NCBI RefSeq assembly: GCF_042646385.1
Contig: NZ_JBHRTO010000001.1
Location: 1,054,001-1,118,000 of the forward strand
Source of the DNA: Cypionkella sinensis
GTDB taxonomy: Bacteria > Pseudomonadota > Alphaproteobacteria > Rhodobacterales > Rhodobacteraceae
Direction: 5' to 3'
DNA: 64,000 nt
Position numbers and translations under genes: made by a program. This document shows, in pieces, positions 32,131-40,617 of this stretch. Under the pieces are notes generated by a model, which saw only the letters and a program-made list of their open reading frames with translations, did no database searches and was not told the DNA's origin. The number at the start of each line of letters is the position of its first letter. The stretch's first letter is position 1.

Positions 32131-34146
32131 TTGGATATCCAGACGCTTCGCACCGCTCACCCTGACCATTGGATGCGCGCCGCCGCCATTCGCACGCTGA
32201 CTTTGGACGCCGTTGCCGCCGCCAACTCGGGCCATTCCGGGATGCCGATGGGGATGGCGGATGTGGCCACCGTGTTGTTCGAAAAGCACCTGAAGTTTGA
32301 TCCGAAAGCACCGCGTTGGGCGGATCGTGACCGGTTCATCCTGTCGGCGGGCCATGGCTCGATGCTGATTTACAGCCTGCTGTATCTGACCGGCTATGCC
32401 GATATGACGCTGGAGCAGATCAAGAACTTCCGCCAATGGGGCGCGATCACGGCGGGGCACCCGGAATATGGCCATGTGGCGGGGGTGGAGACCACCACCG
32501 GGCCGCTGGGTCAGGGCATTGCCAATTCGGTGGGCTTTGCGATTGCCGAAGAAAATCTGCGCGCGCGGTGGGGGGCGAAGATCTGCGATCACTACACCTA
32601 TGTGATCGCGGGCGATGGCTGTCTGATGGAAGGTGTGAGCCAAGAGGCGATTGCGCTGGCGGGTAAGCAGCAACTCAGCCGCCTGATCGTGATGTGGGAC
32701 AACAACGGCATCACCATTGATGGCAAGGTTTCCTTGTCGGATGTGACCGACCAGCGCGCGCGCTTTGCGGCGAGCGGTTGGAATGTGCTGCATTGCGACG
32801 GCCATGATCCGGTGGATATCGACCGCGCGCTGACGGCGGCGAAGAAATCTGACAAGCCGACGCTGATTGATTGCAAGACCCATATCGCCTTGGGCCATGC
32901 GGCGCAGGATACTTCGAAGGGCCACGGCGCTTTGACAGATCCTGCACAGATGAAAGCGGCGAAAGAGGCTTATGGTTGGACGTCAGAGCCCTTCGTTATT
33001 CCGGCAGCGATCAAGGCGCAGTGGGAAGCATTCGGTGCCCGCGGTGCTGAGGCGCGGGCGGCTTGGGATGCGCGTCTGGCGGCGCTGTCGCCTGCCAAGC
33101 AGGCTGAATTTGCGCGGATTTTCGCGGGCGATGTGCCGGCCAAGCTGCCGGCGATCATTCGCGGCGTGAAGAAAGCGGCTACGGAAGCCGGGGCCAAATT
33201 GGCGACCCGTTCGGCATCGGAAAAGGTGCTGGCGGCGGTGAACCCGATCTTGCCGGAAACCATTGGTGGTTCGGCGGATTTGACCGGATCGAACAACACC
33301 AAGACCGCCGATTTGGGCGTGTTCAGCGCCGAGGATCGCAAGGGCCGTTACGTCTATTACGGCATCCGCGAGCATGGCATGGCGGCGGCGATGAACGGCA
33401 TGGCGCTGCACGGCGGCGTGCGGCCCTATTCGGGCACGTTCATGTGCTTCACCGACTATGCCCGCCCCTCGATGCGCTTGTCGGCGCTGATGGGGATTCC
33501 GGTGGTTTATGTGATGACGCATGACTCGATTGGTTTGGGCGAAGATGGCCCGACGCACCAGCCGGTTGAGCATCTGGCGATTTCGCGTGCCACGCCGAAC
33601 ACCATGGTGTTCCGCCCTGCCGATCTGGTGGAAACCGCCGAGGCTTGGGAGATTGCGTTTTCGTCGAAGAAAACTCCGTCCGTGCTGGCGCTGAGCCGTC
33701 AGAACCTGCCGATGGTGCGCAAGACCCATACCAACACCAACATGGTGGCCAAGGGCGCCTATGTGCTGGCCGAGGCCGAGGGTAAGCGTCAGGTCATTCT
33801 GATGGCGACGGGTTCGGAAGTGGAAATCGCGCTGAAGGCCCGCGATCTGCTGCAAGCCGAGGGCATCGGCACGCGGGTTGTCTCGGTGCCGTCGATGGAA
33901 CTGTTCGCGGCACAGGATGAAGCCTATCGCCGCAAAGTGCTACCTGCGGGTCCGGTGCGGGTGGCGATTGAAGCGGGCGTGCGTCAGGGCTGGGATCGCT
34001 GGCTGCTGGGCGAGCGCGGCCGCGATGGCAAGGCCGATTTCGTCGGCATGTCGTCTTTCGGGGCCTCGGCCCCGATGGAACGGCTGTACAAAGAGTTTGG
34101 CATCACCGCAGAAAACGCGGTGGCCAAGGTCAAAGCGCTGCTGTGA
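32131..34146 (+). CDS. tkt: transketolase
   Basis: This 671-residue thiamine diphosphate enzyme serves the pentose phosphate and Calvin cycles. The N-terminal pyrophosphate domain contains GHSGMPMGMAD, GHGSMLIYSLLYLTGY, HPEYGHVAGVETTTGPLGQG and GDGCLMEGVSQEA, followed by the pyrimidine domain with FMCFTDYARPSMRLSAL and a C-terminal domain. The TTG at 32131 has AGGA eight bases upstream and fits the family start; the first ATG (32173) would remove 14 residues. It is divergent from the coiled-coil/zapA operon. Confidence 0.95.
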   Translation: MDIQTLRTAHPDHWMRAAAIRTLTLDAVAAANSGHSGMPMGMADVATVLFEKHLKFDPKAPRWADRDRFILSAGHGSMLIYSLLYLTGYADMTLEQIKNFRQWGAITAGHPEYGHVAGVETTTGPLGQGIANSVGFAIAEENLRARWGAKICDHYTYVIAGDGCLMEGVSQEAIALAGKQQLSRLIVMWDNNGITIDGKVSLSDVTDQRARFAASGWNVLHCDGHDPVDIDRALTAAKKSDKPTLIDCKTHIALGHAAQDTSKGHGALTDPAQMKAAKEAYGWTSEPFVIPAAIKAQWEAFGARGAEARAAWDARLAALSPAKQAEFARIFAGDVPAKLPAIIRGVKKAATEAGAKLATRSASEKVLAAVNPILPETIGGSADLTGSNNTKTADLGVFSAEDRKGRYVYYGIREHGMAAAMNGMALHGGVRPYSGTFMCFTDYARPSMRLSALMGIPVVYVMTHDSIGLGEDGPTHQPVEHLAISRATPNTMVFRPADLVETAEAWEIAFSSKKTPSVLALSRQNLPMVRKTHTNTNMVAKGAYVLAEAEGKRQVILMATGSEVEIALKARDLLQAEGIGTRVVSVPSMELFAAQDEAYRRKVLPAGPVRVAIEAGVRQGWDRWLLGERGRDGKADFVGMSSFGASAPMERLYKEFGITAENAVAKVKALL

Positions 34147-34155
34147 TTGTGGTGG

Positions 34156-34184
34156 GGTAAGGTGGGGTTAAACCCCACCTTACC
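34156..34184. repeat. 29-base near-perfect hairpin directly after tkt
   Basis: GGTAAGGTGGGGTT and AACCCCACCTTACC are exact reverse complements around one A, 10 bases after the tkt stop. There is no T-tract. It opens an array of hairpins running to about 34466. Confidence 0.75.
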
Positions 34185-34207
34185 AGCGCGACGACATTGA
34201 AACGAAT

Positions 34208-34466
34208 GGGGCCGCGCTCGGCCCAATCGACATTCAGGCGATTGCGTGCCGCCAGATCCGGGCGGAAACAGGAAACGCACCGCGTTTCCCCGCCCGCGTG
34301 GGCCGCTCGGCCCTGAAGTCACCTCAGCGAGAAAACCACTTAGGCCAGTGCCCGACCCGGCGGGCGAGAAGCGCCCGCCATCGGCGGGTCGGGCGCTGGC
34401 CGGGCCTTTGAGGCTCGGCGGTCTCACCGGCGACTGCACCGCATGGCGAAGGCGATGGCCTTCGCC
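34208..34466. repeat. array of GC-rich inverted repeats, intergenic repeat element
   Basis: This gene-free stretch holds five further hairpins. They are GGGCCG/CGGCCC (34209-34224), GGAAACGC/GCGTTTCC (34271-34289), GGGCCG/CGGCCC (34300-34313), a nested 16-bp arm pair with one mismatch at 34343-34358/34386-34401 enclosing GGCGGGCG/CGCCCGCC, and GGCGAAGGC/GCCTTCGCC (34445-34466). Minus-strand reading gives an open frame rich in Pro, Gly and Arg, but this looks like a by-product of composition. It is probably a dispersed intergenic repeat of this family. Confidence 0.55.
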
Positions 34467-34512
34467 AGACTATTCAAGGTGCCAGACTGTCCACAATGAA
34501 TGTCGATCCGGC

Positions 34513-35484
34513 TTAATGCGCGGCCTTTTTGCTGCCGGTGAGTGCCGACCAGATCGGCACGATGATCTTGGTGGCAACCGGGATCAGCAACAGGCCCAAG
34601 GCCAGCCCGATCACGCCATCGCAGGCGGCGGTGACGGCCCATTCCACCAAGCCAGCGGCTTGCGGCACAGCTTGGGCAGCGGCGACGGCCCAGTGGTGGA
34701 TGGTGTTGTAGGGTTCGTGCTGACCCAGAACATCCAAGCCATGCACGATGATATTGCCGCCCACCCACAGCATCGCAAGCGTGCCGACGGTGGAGAGAAA
34801 GCTCATCAGTTTCGGCATCGCGCTGACCAGACCACGGCCAAAGGCGCGAGCGGCGGCGGTCTTGCGGGTGGCGGCCATGTGAAGCCCGATGTCGTCCATT
34901 TTCACGATCAGGGCCACCGCGCCGTAGACGGCGATGGTGATCAGCGTGCCGACGATGGCAAGGGTGATCGCATCCATCCAGAAGCCGCTTTCCGGGATCG
35001 CGGCGAGCGAGATCGTCATGATCTCGGCCGACAGAATGAAATCGGTCTTGATCGCGCCTGCGACCTTTTCCTCTTCCAGCCGCGCCGGGTCTTTGGTGTC
35101 AAGATCGGCCTCAACCGTGGCATCCTTGTGCGGCACCAGTGCGTGATAGACTTTTTCCGCGCCCTCAAAGCACAGATACGCGCCGCCGACCATCAGCAAG
35201 GGCGTGATCACCTGCGGCAGGAACGCATCCAGCGCCAGAAGGCCAGGCAGCAGCAGGATCAGCTTGTTCTTCAGCGAGCCTTTGGCGATGCGGTAGATGA
35301 TCGGCAGCTCGCGCTTGGCCTCAAAGCCATGCACATATTTTGGCGTCACGGCGGCATCGTCGATCACCACACCCGCCGCTTTTGCCCCGGCCTTGGCCGC
35401 AGCCCCGGCAATATCATCAATCGAGGCCGCCGCCACTTTGGCAATCGCCGCCACATCATCCAGAAGTGCCAGTAACCCGCTCAT
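34513..35484 (-). CDS. DUF808 (YedI-like) inner membrane protein
   Basis: This 323-residue protein begins MSGLLALLDDVAAIAKVAAASIDDIAGAAAKAG, the hallmark start of DUF808. It has several hydrophobic helices (LILLLPGLLAL, ITLAIVGTLITIAVYGAVALIV, LGLALGLLLIPVAT and others). The function is unknown. It ends just after the hairpin array and is divergent from the first gap gene. Confidence 0.88.
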   Translation of the reverse strand: MSGLLALLDDVAAIAKVAAASIDDIAGAAAKAGAKAAGVVIDDAAVTPKYVHGFEAKRELPIIYRIAKGSLKNKLILLLPGLLALDAFLPQVITPLLMVGGAYLCFEGAEKVYHALVPHKDATVEADLDTKDPARLEEEKVAGAIKTDFILSAEIMTISLAAIPESGFWMDAITLAIVGTLITIAVYGAVALIVKMDDIGLHMAATRKTAAARAFGRGLVSAMPKLMSFLSTVGTLAMLWVGGNIIVHGLDVLGQHEPYNTIHHWAVAAAQAVPQAAGLVEWAVTAACDGVIGLALGLLLIPVATKIIVPIWSALTGSKKAAH

Positions 35485-35550
35485 ATCCGCCTCATTGCTG
35501 TGTCACGTCAGATGTAGTTGCTGCACAGCAGAAAGGCAAAGCCTGTGGCT

Positions 35551-35564
35551 TGTTAGCGCGAACA
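35551..35564. promoter_or_regulatory. CceR/PckR-like operator upstream of first gap gene
   Basis: TGTTAGCGCGAACA differs by one base from the perfect palindrome TGTTAGCGCTAACA, the motif class of CceR/PckR LacI-type carbon regulators of alphaproteobacteria. It lies 111 bases before the start. Confidence 0.5.
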
Positions 35565-35674
35565 AGGGATGTTTGCGATAACATATTGAATTCACGTCGG
35601 TTTTAGACTTTTCGTCTGCGCCGCCCTTGCCTATAGCGAAATTGGAAAACCGCTCACGCCCAGGAGATACGCGC

Positions 35675-36673
35675 ATGATTACCATCGGGATCAACGGATT
35701 TGGCCGGATTGGCCGCTGCACTTTGGCCCATATCGCCGAGTCTGCGCGCAACGATGTGCAAGTGGTGGCGATCAATGCGACCGGGCCGATTGAGACCAAC
35801 GCGCATCTGCTGAAATACGATTCGGTGCATGGCCGCTTTCCGGGTGTGGTCAAGGTTTCGGGGAATGAGCTGGATCTAGGCCGTGGTCCGATGCGGGTCA
35901 TGTCGACCTACAACCCGGATGAGCTGGATTGGGAAGGCGTCGATGTGGTGCTGGAATGCACCGGCAAGTTCAACGAGCGTGAGAAAGCAGCGGTGCATCT
36001 GGGGCGGGGTGCCAAGCGCGTGCTGGTCTCGGCCCCTGCCAAGCGGGCGGATATGACGGTGGTGTATGGCGTCAACCATCGCGGGCTGACGGCGGATCAT
36101 CACGTGGTCTCGAACGCGTCCTGCACGACGAATTGCCTCGCCCCGCTGGCCAAGGTGCTGAATGACAGCATCGGCATTGAAAGCGGCATCATGACCACAA
36201 TCCACAGCTATACCGGCGATCAGCCGACGTTGGACCGACGCCACAAGGATCTGTATCGCGCGCGCGCGGCGGCGATGGCGATGATCCCGACCTCAACCGG
36301 CGCAGGCAAAGCGATTGGCGAGGTGCTGCCGGAACTGGCGGGATTGCTGGATGGATCGTCGATCCGGGTGCCGACGCCCAATGTCTCGGCGGTCGATCTG
36401 ACGTTCATTGCCAAGAAATCGGTGACGGTGGCCGAGGTGAATGACATCGTGCGTGAGGCCGCTTCGGGCTATATGGGTATGGTGCTGGCCTATGACCCGG
36501 AACCGAAAGTATCAATCGACTTCAATCACACGCCACATTCGTCTATCTTCGCCCCAGACCAGACCAAGGTTGTCGGCCGCTCGGTGCGGGTCTTGGCCTG
36601 GTATGACAACGAATGGGGCTTTTCCTGCCGTATGGCCGATGTGGCTGGGGTGATGGGACGGCTGCTGCAATAA
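35675..36673 (+). CDS. glyceraldehyde-3-phosphate dehydrogenase, first paralogue
   Basis: This 332-residue type I GAPDH has the Rossmann start INGFGRIGRC and the catalytic cysteine in SNASCTTNCLAPLAKV. The fingerprint INATGPIETNAHLLKYDSVHG lacks the aspartate that normally follows IN (Asp32 in Bacillus stearothermophilus numbering). The loop that is DLPHKD in that enzyme is DRRHKD here, so Leu187 and Pro188 become Arg. Loss of Asp32 and gain of Arg are known to favour NADP, so an NADP-preferring, possibly gluconeogenic or Calvin-cycle enzyme is inferred. The ATG follows AGGAG. Confidence 0.92.
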   Translation: MITIGINGFGRIGRCTLAHIAESARNDVQVVAINATGPIETNAHLLKYDSVHGRFPGVVKVSGNELDLGRGPMRVMSTYNPDELDWEGVDVVLECTGKFNEREKAAVHLGRGAKRVLVSAPAKRADMTVVYGVNHRGLTADHHVVSNASCTTNCLAPLAKVLNDSIGIESGIMTTIHSYTGDQPTLDRRHKDLYRARAAAMAMIPTSTGAGKAIGEVLPELAGLLDGSSIRVPTPNVSAVDLTFIAKKSVTVAEVNDIVREAASGYMGMVLAYDPEPKVSIDFNHTPHSSIFAPDQTKVVGRSVRVLAWYDNEWGFSCRMADVAGVMGRLLQ

Positions 36674-36685
36674 AGCGGAGATGCC

Positions 36686-36829
36686 GTGACCGACCGGATT
36701 GCTTTGGTGCTGGCCCTGCTGATCGCGGCTGCGATTGGCGCGGATGTTGTGTTGAATAGTGGCGCGGCCTCGGTGTTTTTGCTACGCAAACTCCTCGATC
36801 TTGTTCAATATGTGATGATCTGGCGGTAA
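36686..36829 (+). CDS. 47-residue membrane microprotein between the gap genes
   Basis: A GTG start preceded by GGAG opens a 47-residue frame beginning MTDRIALVLALLIAAAIGAD and ending QYVMIWR. It has one N-terminal transmembrane helix and a second amphipathic, Leu-rich helix. It starts 12 bases after the first gap stop, on the same strand. Similar short proteins are, as far as I recall, kept beside gap in Rhodobacteraceae, but I could not check. The function is unknown. Confidence 0.7.
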   Translation: MTDRIALVLALLIAAAIGADVVLNSGAASVFLLRKLLDLVQYVMIWR

Positions 36830-36868
36830 GGGTAAAAGTTGCCGTTGATTGTCACGCCAATTTCGTGA

Positions 36869-36882
36869 TGTTAGCGCTAGCA
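36869..36882. promoter_or_regulatory. CceR/PckR-like operator upstream of second gap gene
   Basis: TGTTAGCGCTAGCA carries the core TTAGCGCTA and is one base short of a perfect palindrome. It is 62 bases before the start and overlaps a -10-like TGTTAG set 18 bases after TTGATT. Confidence 0.55.
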
Positions 36883-36943
36883 CAGAGCGCGCGAGTCGCG
36901 CCCGTTCCAACGCGCGCCCGCCGCGCTATTTCAGGAGGTTTTT

Positions 36944-37948
36944 ATGGCCGTCAAAGTCGCCATTAACGGATTCGGTCGGATTGGCCGCAACGTGCTGCGC
37001 GCGATCATCGAATCGGGCCGCACCGATATCGAAGTGATCGCGATCAACGATCTGGGCCCGGTGGAAACCAACGCGCATCTTTTGCGCTTTGACTCGGTGC
37101 ATGGCCGCTTCCCGCACAATGTCACCACCACCGCCGACACCATCGACGTGGGCCGTGGCCCGATGCGGGTGACGGCTTTGCGCAACCCGGCTGAACTGCC
37201 TTGGGGTGACGTGGATATCGTCATGGAATGCACCGGGATTTTCACCAGCAAGGAAAAGTGCAAGGCGCATCTGGAGAATGGCTCCAAGCGCGTGCTGATC
37301 TCGGCCCCCGGTGAAGATGCCGACAAGACCATCGTTTACGGTGTGAACCATGGCACGCTGACCTCCAGCGATCTTGTGGTGTCGAACGCTTCTTGCACCA
37401 CCAACTGCCTGTCGCCGGTGGCGAAGGTGCTGAACGATGTGATCGGCATTGAAAAAGGCATGATGACGACGATCCACAGCTATACCGGCGACCAGCCGAC
37501 GCTGGATACCATGCACAAAGACCTGTACCGCGGTCGCGCTGCGGCGCTGAGCATGATCCCGACCTCGACCGGGGCTGCCAAGGCGGTGGGTCTGGTGCTG
37601 CCCGAGTTGAAGGGCAAACTCGACGGTTTCGCGATCCGCGTGCCGACCCCGAACGTCTCGGTCGTCGATCTGAAATTCTTCGCCAAGCGCGCCACCAGCG
37701 TCGACGAAATCAACGCGGCGATCAAGGCGGCAGCGACTTCGGGGCCGCTTAAGGGGATTCTGGGCTATACCGAGTTCAAGAATGTCTCGTCGGATTTCAA
37801 CCATGACCCGCATTCGAGCGTTTTCCACATGGATCAGACCAAGGTGATGGACGGCACGTTCTGCTCGATCCTGTCTTGGTATGACAATGAATGGGGCTTC
37901 TCGAACCGGATGGCGGATACCGCAGTGGCGATGGGCAAGCTGATCTGA
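36944..37948 (+). CDS. gap: glyceraldehyde-3-phosphate dehydrogenase, second paralogue
   Basis: This 334-residue type I GAPDH has INGFGRIGRNVLR and the catalytic SNASCTTNCLSPVAKV. It keeps the aspartate after IN (INDLGPVETNAHLLRFDS), so it should use NAD and is the likely glycolytic enzyme. The loop is DTMHKD, not DLPHKD. The start has AGGAGG at ideal spacing. It is about 275 bases after the first paralogue and has its own promoter and operator. A terminator follows. Confidence 0.95.
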   Translation: MAVKVAINGFGRIGRNVLRAIIESGRTDIEVIAINDLGPVETNAHLLRFDSVHGRFPHNVTTTADTIDVGRGPMRVTALRNPAELPWGDVDIVMECTGIFTSKEKCKAHLENGSKRVLISAPGEDADKTIVYGVNHGTLTSSDLVVSNASCTTNCLSPVAKVLNDVIGIEKGMMTTIHSYTGDQPTLDTMHKDLYRGRAAALSMIPTSTGAAKAVGLVLPELKGKLDGFAIRVPTPNVSVVDLKFFAKRATSVDEINAAIKAAATSGPLKGILGYTEFKNVSSDFNHDPHSSVFHMDQTKVMDGTFCSILSWYDNEWGFSNRMADTAVAMGKLI

Positions 37949-38010
37949 CGCTGGACCAAAACGGAATTTGAACAAATTCCGGCACGATTTCTGTTTCAGA
38001 AATCGGTTTG

Positions 38011-38035
38011 GGGGTGCCTTTGGGCGCCCCTTTTT
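38011..38035 (+). terminator. terminator of the gap transcript
   Basis: GGGGTGCC pairs with GGCGCCCC (one GT pair) around TTTG, followed by T5. Confidence 0.85.
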
Positions 38036-38096
38036 GCTACGGCAGATTTGCACAAGCCATGCACTGGACGCAACGCCGCACCGCAGCATTGGCGGT

Positions 38097-38110
38097 TGTT
38101 GGCGCTAACA
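38097..38110. promoter_or_regulatory. CceR/PckR-like operator upstream of DUF1127 gene
   Basis: TGTTGGCGCTAACA matches the palindrome TGTTAGCGCTAACA in 13 of 14 bases. It is 76 bases before the DUF1127 start and after the gap terminator, so it serves the small gene. Confidence 0.45.
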
Positions 38111-38185
38111 GACTTCCTATATCCTGATCATGCGAAGGGGATAAGGCCATCCGGGCCAAGTCATCGCAGAGGAAAAGGAAACACT

Positions 38186-38347
38186 ATGAAATCGCTTATC
38201 GCTCAACTGCGCAGTGCTGCTGAAAAACGCGCTCTGTATCGCCGCACCCGTGATGAAATCGCCGGGATGCCGCGCCGGGTTGCGCTGGATCTGGGGATTT
38301 TTCCGGAAGATGCCGAGATCATCGCACGCAAGGCTGTCTGGGGCTAA
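38186..38347 (+). CDS. DUF1127 (YjiS-like) small protein
   Basis: This 53-residue, arginine-rich protein has the DUF1127 core RRTRDEIAGMPRRVALDLGIFPEDAEIIARKAVWG. Small proteins of this type in alphaproteobacteria bind RNA or affect RNA turnover and phosphate/carbon use. The ATG follows AAAAGGAA. It is flanked by terminators and preceded by a CceR-like operator. No CTCCTCCC RNA lies after it, unlike the Rhodobacter CcaF1-CcsR locus. Confidence 0.8.
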   Translation: MKSLIAQLRSAAEKRALYRRTRDEIAGMPRRVALDLGIFPEDAEIIARKAVWG

Positions 38348-38371
38348 GCCCAGCGACCGATGCGACCATGT

Positions 38372-38394
38372 GGGGGCCTGACGGCCCCCTTTTT
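38372..38394. terminator. terminator between DUF1127 gene and gamma carbonic anhydrase gene
   Basis: GGGGGCC and GGCCCCC pair around TGAC and are followed by T5; the two genes converge here. Confidence 0.85.
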
Positions 38395-38914
38395 ATTTCA
38401 GTAATACCAGACCCTTGGCGAAACGGCGCGCGTTGGCGCGGTAGCCTTCGGCGGATTTGTGCAGCCGCGCTTGCGCTTCGCCGTCAAGCTGCCGCACAAC
38501 CTTGCCGGGGGCACCCATCACCAGCGAACCATCGGGAATCTCTTTGCCTTCGGTGATCAACGCCCCTGCCCCGATCAGACAGCCTTTGCCGATCTTGGCA
38601 CCGTTCAGCACCGTCGCCCCCATGCCGATCAGACTGCCTGCGCCAATCACGCAGCCATGCAGCATGGCTTTGTGGCCGATGGTGCAATCGGCACCGATGA
38701 TCAGCGGATAGCCCATGTCGGTGTGCAAAACTGCGTTTTCCTGCACATTGCTGCCGCGCCCGACGCGGATTTCTTCGTTATCGCCGCGCAGCACCGCGCC
38801 GAACCAGATATTCGCAGCCTCCTCCAGCACCACTTTGCCGATCAGCACGGCGGAGTCGGCGACCCAGGCCTCGGGGCCGATTTCGGGGGAGATCCCGTCA
38901 AGAGAATAGATCAT
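38393..38914 (-). CDS. gamma carbonic anhydrase family protein
   Basis: This 173-residue left-handed beta-helix protein has the hexapeptide pattern and the metal-site histidines in AVLHTDMGYPLIIGADCTIGHKAMLHGCVIG. The LpxA-like family includes gamma carbonic anhydrases, although several members show no such activity. The start overlaps gmk by ATGA. The role here is not known, and the fold is secure. Confidence 0.87.
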   Translation of the reverse strand: MIYSLDGISPEIGPEAWVADSAVLIGKVVLEEAANIWFGAVLRGDNEEIRVGRGSNVQENAVLHTDMGYPLIIGADCTIGHKAMLHGCVIGAGSLIGMGATVLNGAKIGKGCLIGAGALITEGKEIPDGSLVMGAPGKVVRQLDGEAQARLHKSAEGYRANARRFAKGLVLLK

Positions 38915-39546
38915 CGCGCGTCAAACTCCTTGTTGAGGCCCCGGACGAAATCCGAAAGGTCGGGCTGGCGGTCGCGCTTCAGGCGTTCGGCTTGAAGAAT
39001 GGCGATCAACTCGTTGAAAGCACTGTCGATATCGCGGTTGATGATGACATAGTCATATTCGGCCCAATGGCTGATTTCATCTCGGGATTTCGCCATCCGA
39101 CCGGCGATGATCTCATCACTGTCTTGCGCGCGGGCACGCAGGCGGCTTTCCAGCTCGGCAATCGAGGGCGGCAGGATGAAGATCGACACCACATCCCGGC
39201 CCAGCGAGGAATTGCGGATCTGCTGGCCGCCCTGCCAATCAATATCAAACAGCGTGTCGCGGCCTTCCTGCATCGCGGCCTCGACCGGGGCTTTCGGGCT
39301 GCCGTAGAGATTGCCGAACACTTCGGCATGTTCCAGCATCTGCGCGGTCTGCACCATCGCCTCAAATTCGGCGCGGCTGTGGAAGTAATACTCGCGGCCA
39401 TCCACCTCGCCGGGGCGGGGCTGGCGGGTGGTGGCGGAAACCGAAAACCGCAAGCTCGGGTCCCATTGCATCAGCCGCCGGGCGAGCGTCGATTTGCCCG
39501 CACCCGAAGGCGAGGACAGGATAAGCAAAAGACCACGGCGCGCCAT
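38911..39546 (-). CDS. gmk: guanylate kinase
   Basis: This 211-residue enzyme phosphorylates GMP to GDP. The P-loop LSSPSGAGKSTLAR and the GMP-binding VSATTRQPRPGEVDGREYYF are at the N-terminus. The lid (RDTLFDIDWQGGQQIR) and the C-terminal segment are normal. It is three bases downstream of yicC on the same strand, the common yicC-gmk arrangement. Confidence 0.95.
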   Translation of the reverse strand: MARRGLLLILSSPSGAGKSTLARRLMQWDPSLRFSVSATTRQPRPGEVDGREYYFHSRAEFEAMVQTAQMLEHAEVFGNLYGSPKAPVEAAMQEGRDTLFDIDWQGGQQIRNSSLGRDVVSIFILPPSIAELESRLRARAQDSDEIIAGRMAKSRDEISHWAEYDYVIINRDIDSAFNELIAILQAERLKRDRQPDLSDFVRGLNKEFDAR

Positions 39547-39549
39547 TTT

Positions 39550-40449
39550 CTATTCCACGTTTTGAACCTGTTCGCGCATTTGGTCTATCACCGTCTTGAG
39601 GTCAAGCCCGATGCGGGTCAGGCCAAGGCTTTGCGATTTCGAACACAGTGTGTTGGCCTCGCGCATGAATTCCTGCATCAGAAAATCGAATTTGCGGCCG
39701 ATTTGCCCCGGTTCGGACAGCAGGCTGCGGGCAGCCTCGACATGGGCGCGCAGGCGGTCAAGTTCTTCGGTGACATCGTTTTTCACCGCGATCAGGGCGA
39801 GTTCCTGGGTCAGCCGCGCCTCATCCACGCCATCGGCGTTGGCCAGCACGCGGGCAAGCGCATCGCGTAAGGTCGCGGGAGCAACCGTTCGGCGGGCTTC
39901 GGCCTCGGTCGCGGCTTGCGCGGTGAGGTCGGCGATCTTGGTCAGTTGCGCCGCGATGACATTGTGCAGCGCCTCGCCCTCGGCGGCGCGCATGGCTTTG
40001 AAATCGGCCAACAGGGCTGGCAGATCGGCCAAAAGGGCGGACCGCAACGCCGTTGTGTCAGCATCCGCGCTATTGGCATCCTGCACGCCGCGCACGCCCA
40101 GCACATCGGCCGAGGTCGGCTGCCCTAAGGTGACGCCCGCGGCCATGGCGGCATCTTCGATCTGCACCAATGCCGCCAGCACCGCTGACAGCGTGGCTGG
40201 GTTCAGCCGCAGCGCCTCTGCGGCACCATCACCGCCTTCACGCGTGACCTTCAACGACAGGCTGACATTGCCACGATGCAGCGCCTTTGCGATCTCTGCC
40301 CGCAGCGCAAGTTCCAGCCCGTCAATCCAATCGGGCAGCCGCAGGCGCAGATCAAGCCCCTTGCCGTTGACCGACCGGATGTCCCAAGCCCAGGCATAGC
40401 CCAGCCCCTGCCCTTTGCGCGCAGCAAAGCCTGTCATCGAAACGGTCAT
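39550..40449 (-). CDS. yicC: YicC family protein, endoribonuclease-like
   Basis: This 299-residue protein starts MTVSMTGFAARKGQGLGYAWAWDIRSVNGKGLDLRLRLPD and ends LEELDRLRAHV...MQEFMREANTLCSKSQ, the defining regions of YicC-like proteins. Members are reported as endoribonucleases that affect RNA turnover, in E. coli including the small RNA RyhB. Paired with gmk as in many bacteria. The ATG at 40449 is chosen by homology of the MTVSMTGFA start. Confidence 0.88.
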   Translation of the reverse strand: MTVSMTGFAARKGQGLGYAWAWDIRSVNGKGLDLRLRLPDWIDGLELALRAEIAKALHRGNVSLSLKVTREGGDGAAEALRLNPATLSAVLAALVQIEDAAMAAGVTLGQPTSADVLGVRGVQDANSADADTTALRSALLADLPALLADFKAMRAAEGEALHNVIAAQLTKIADLTAQAATEAEARRTVAPATLRDALARVLANADGVDEARLTQELALIAVKNDVTEELDRLRAHVEAARSLLSEPGQIGRKFDFLMQEFMREANTLCSKSQSLGLTRIGLDLKTVIDQMREQVQNVE

Positions 40450-40617
40450 CCTGCGATCCTTCTGCTTTGGCCGGTGTGGTCTTGGGTGTTTACCATTTGC
40501 CCAGATTGTCGGCGAAAACCGCGGCAACTGGTGTATGTTAATATCTCAGTAAGCAATCTTGAGTTGCAACCGCGCACGTCAGGATTGTCGTTTCTCGCCT
40601 GGTTCTGGAGGCCTACG

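Noticed and set aside
33984..34439. Minus-strand frame of 151 codons over the end of tkt and the hairpin array
   Set aside because: Half of it is antisense to tkt and the rest follows palindromic repeats; no ribosome site or domain.
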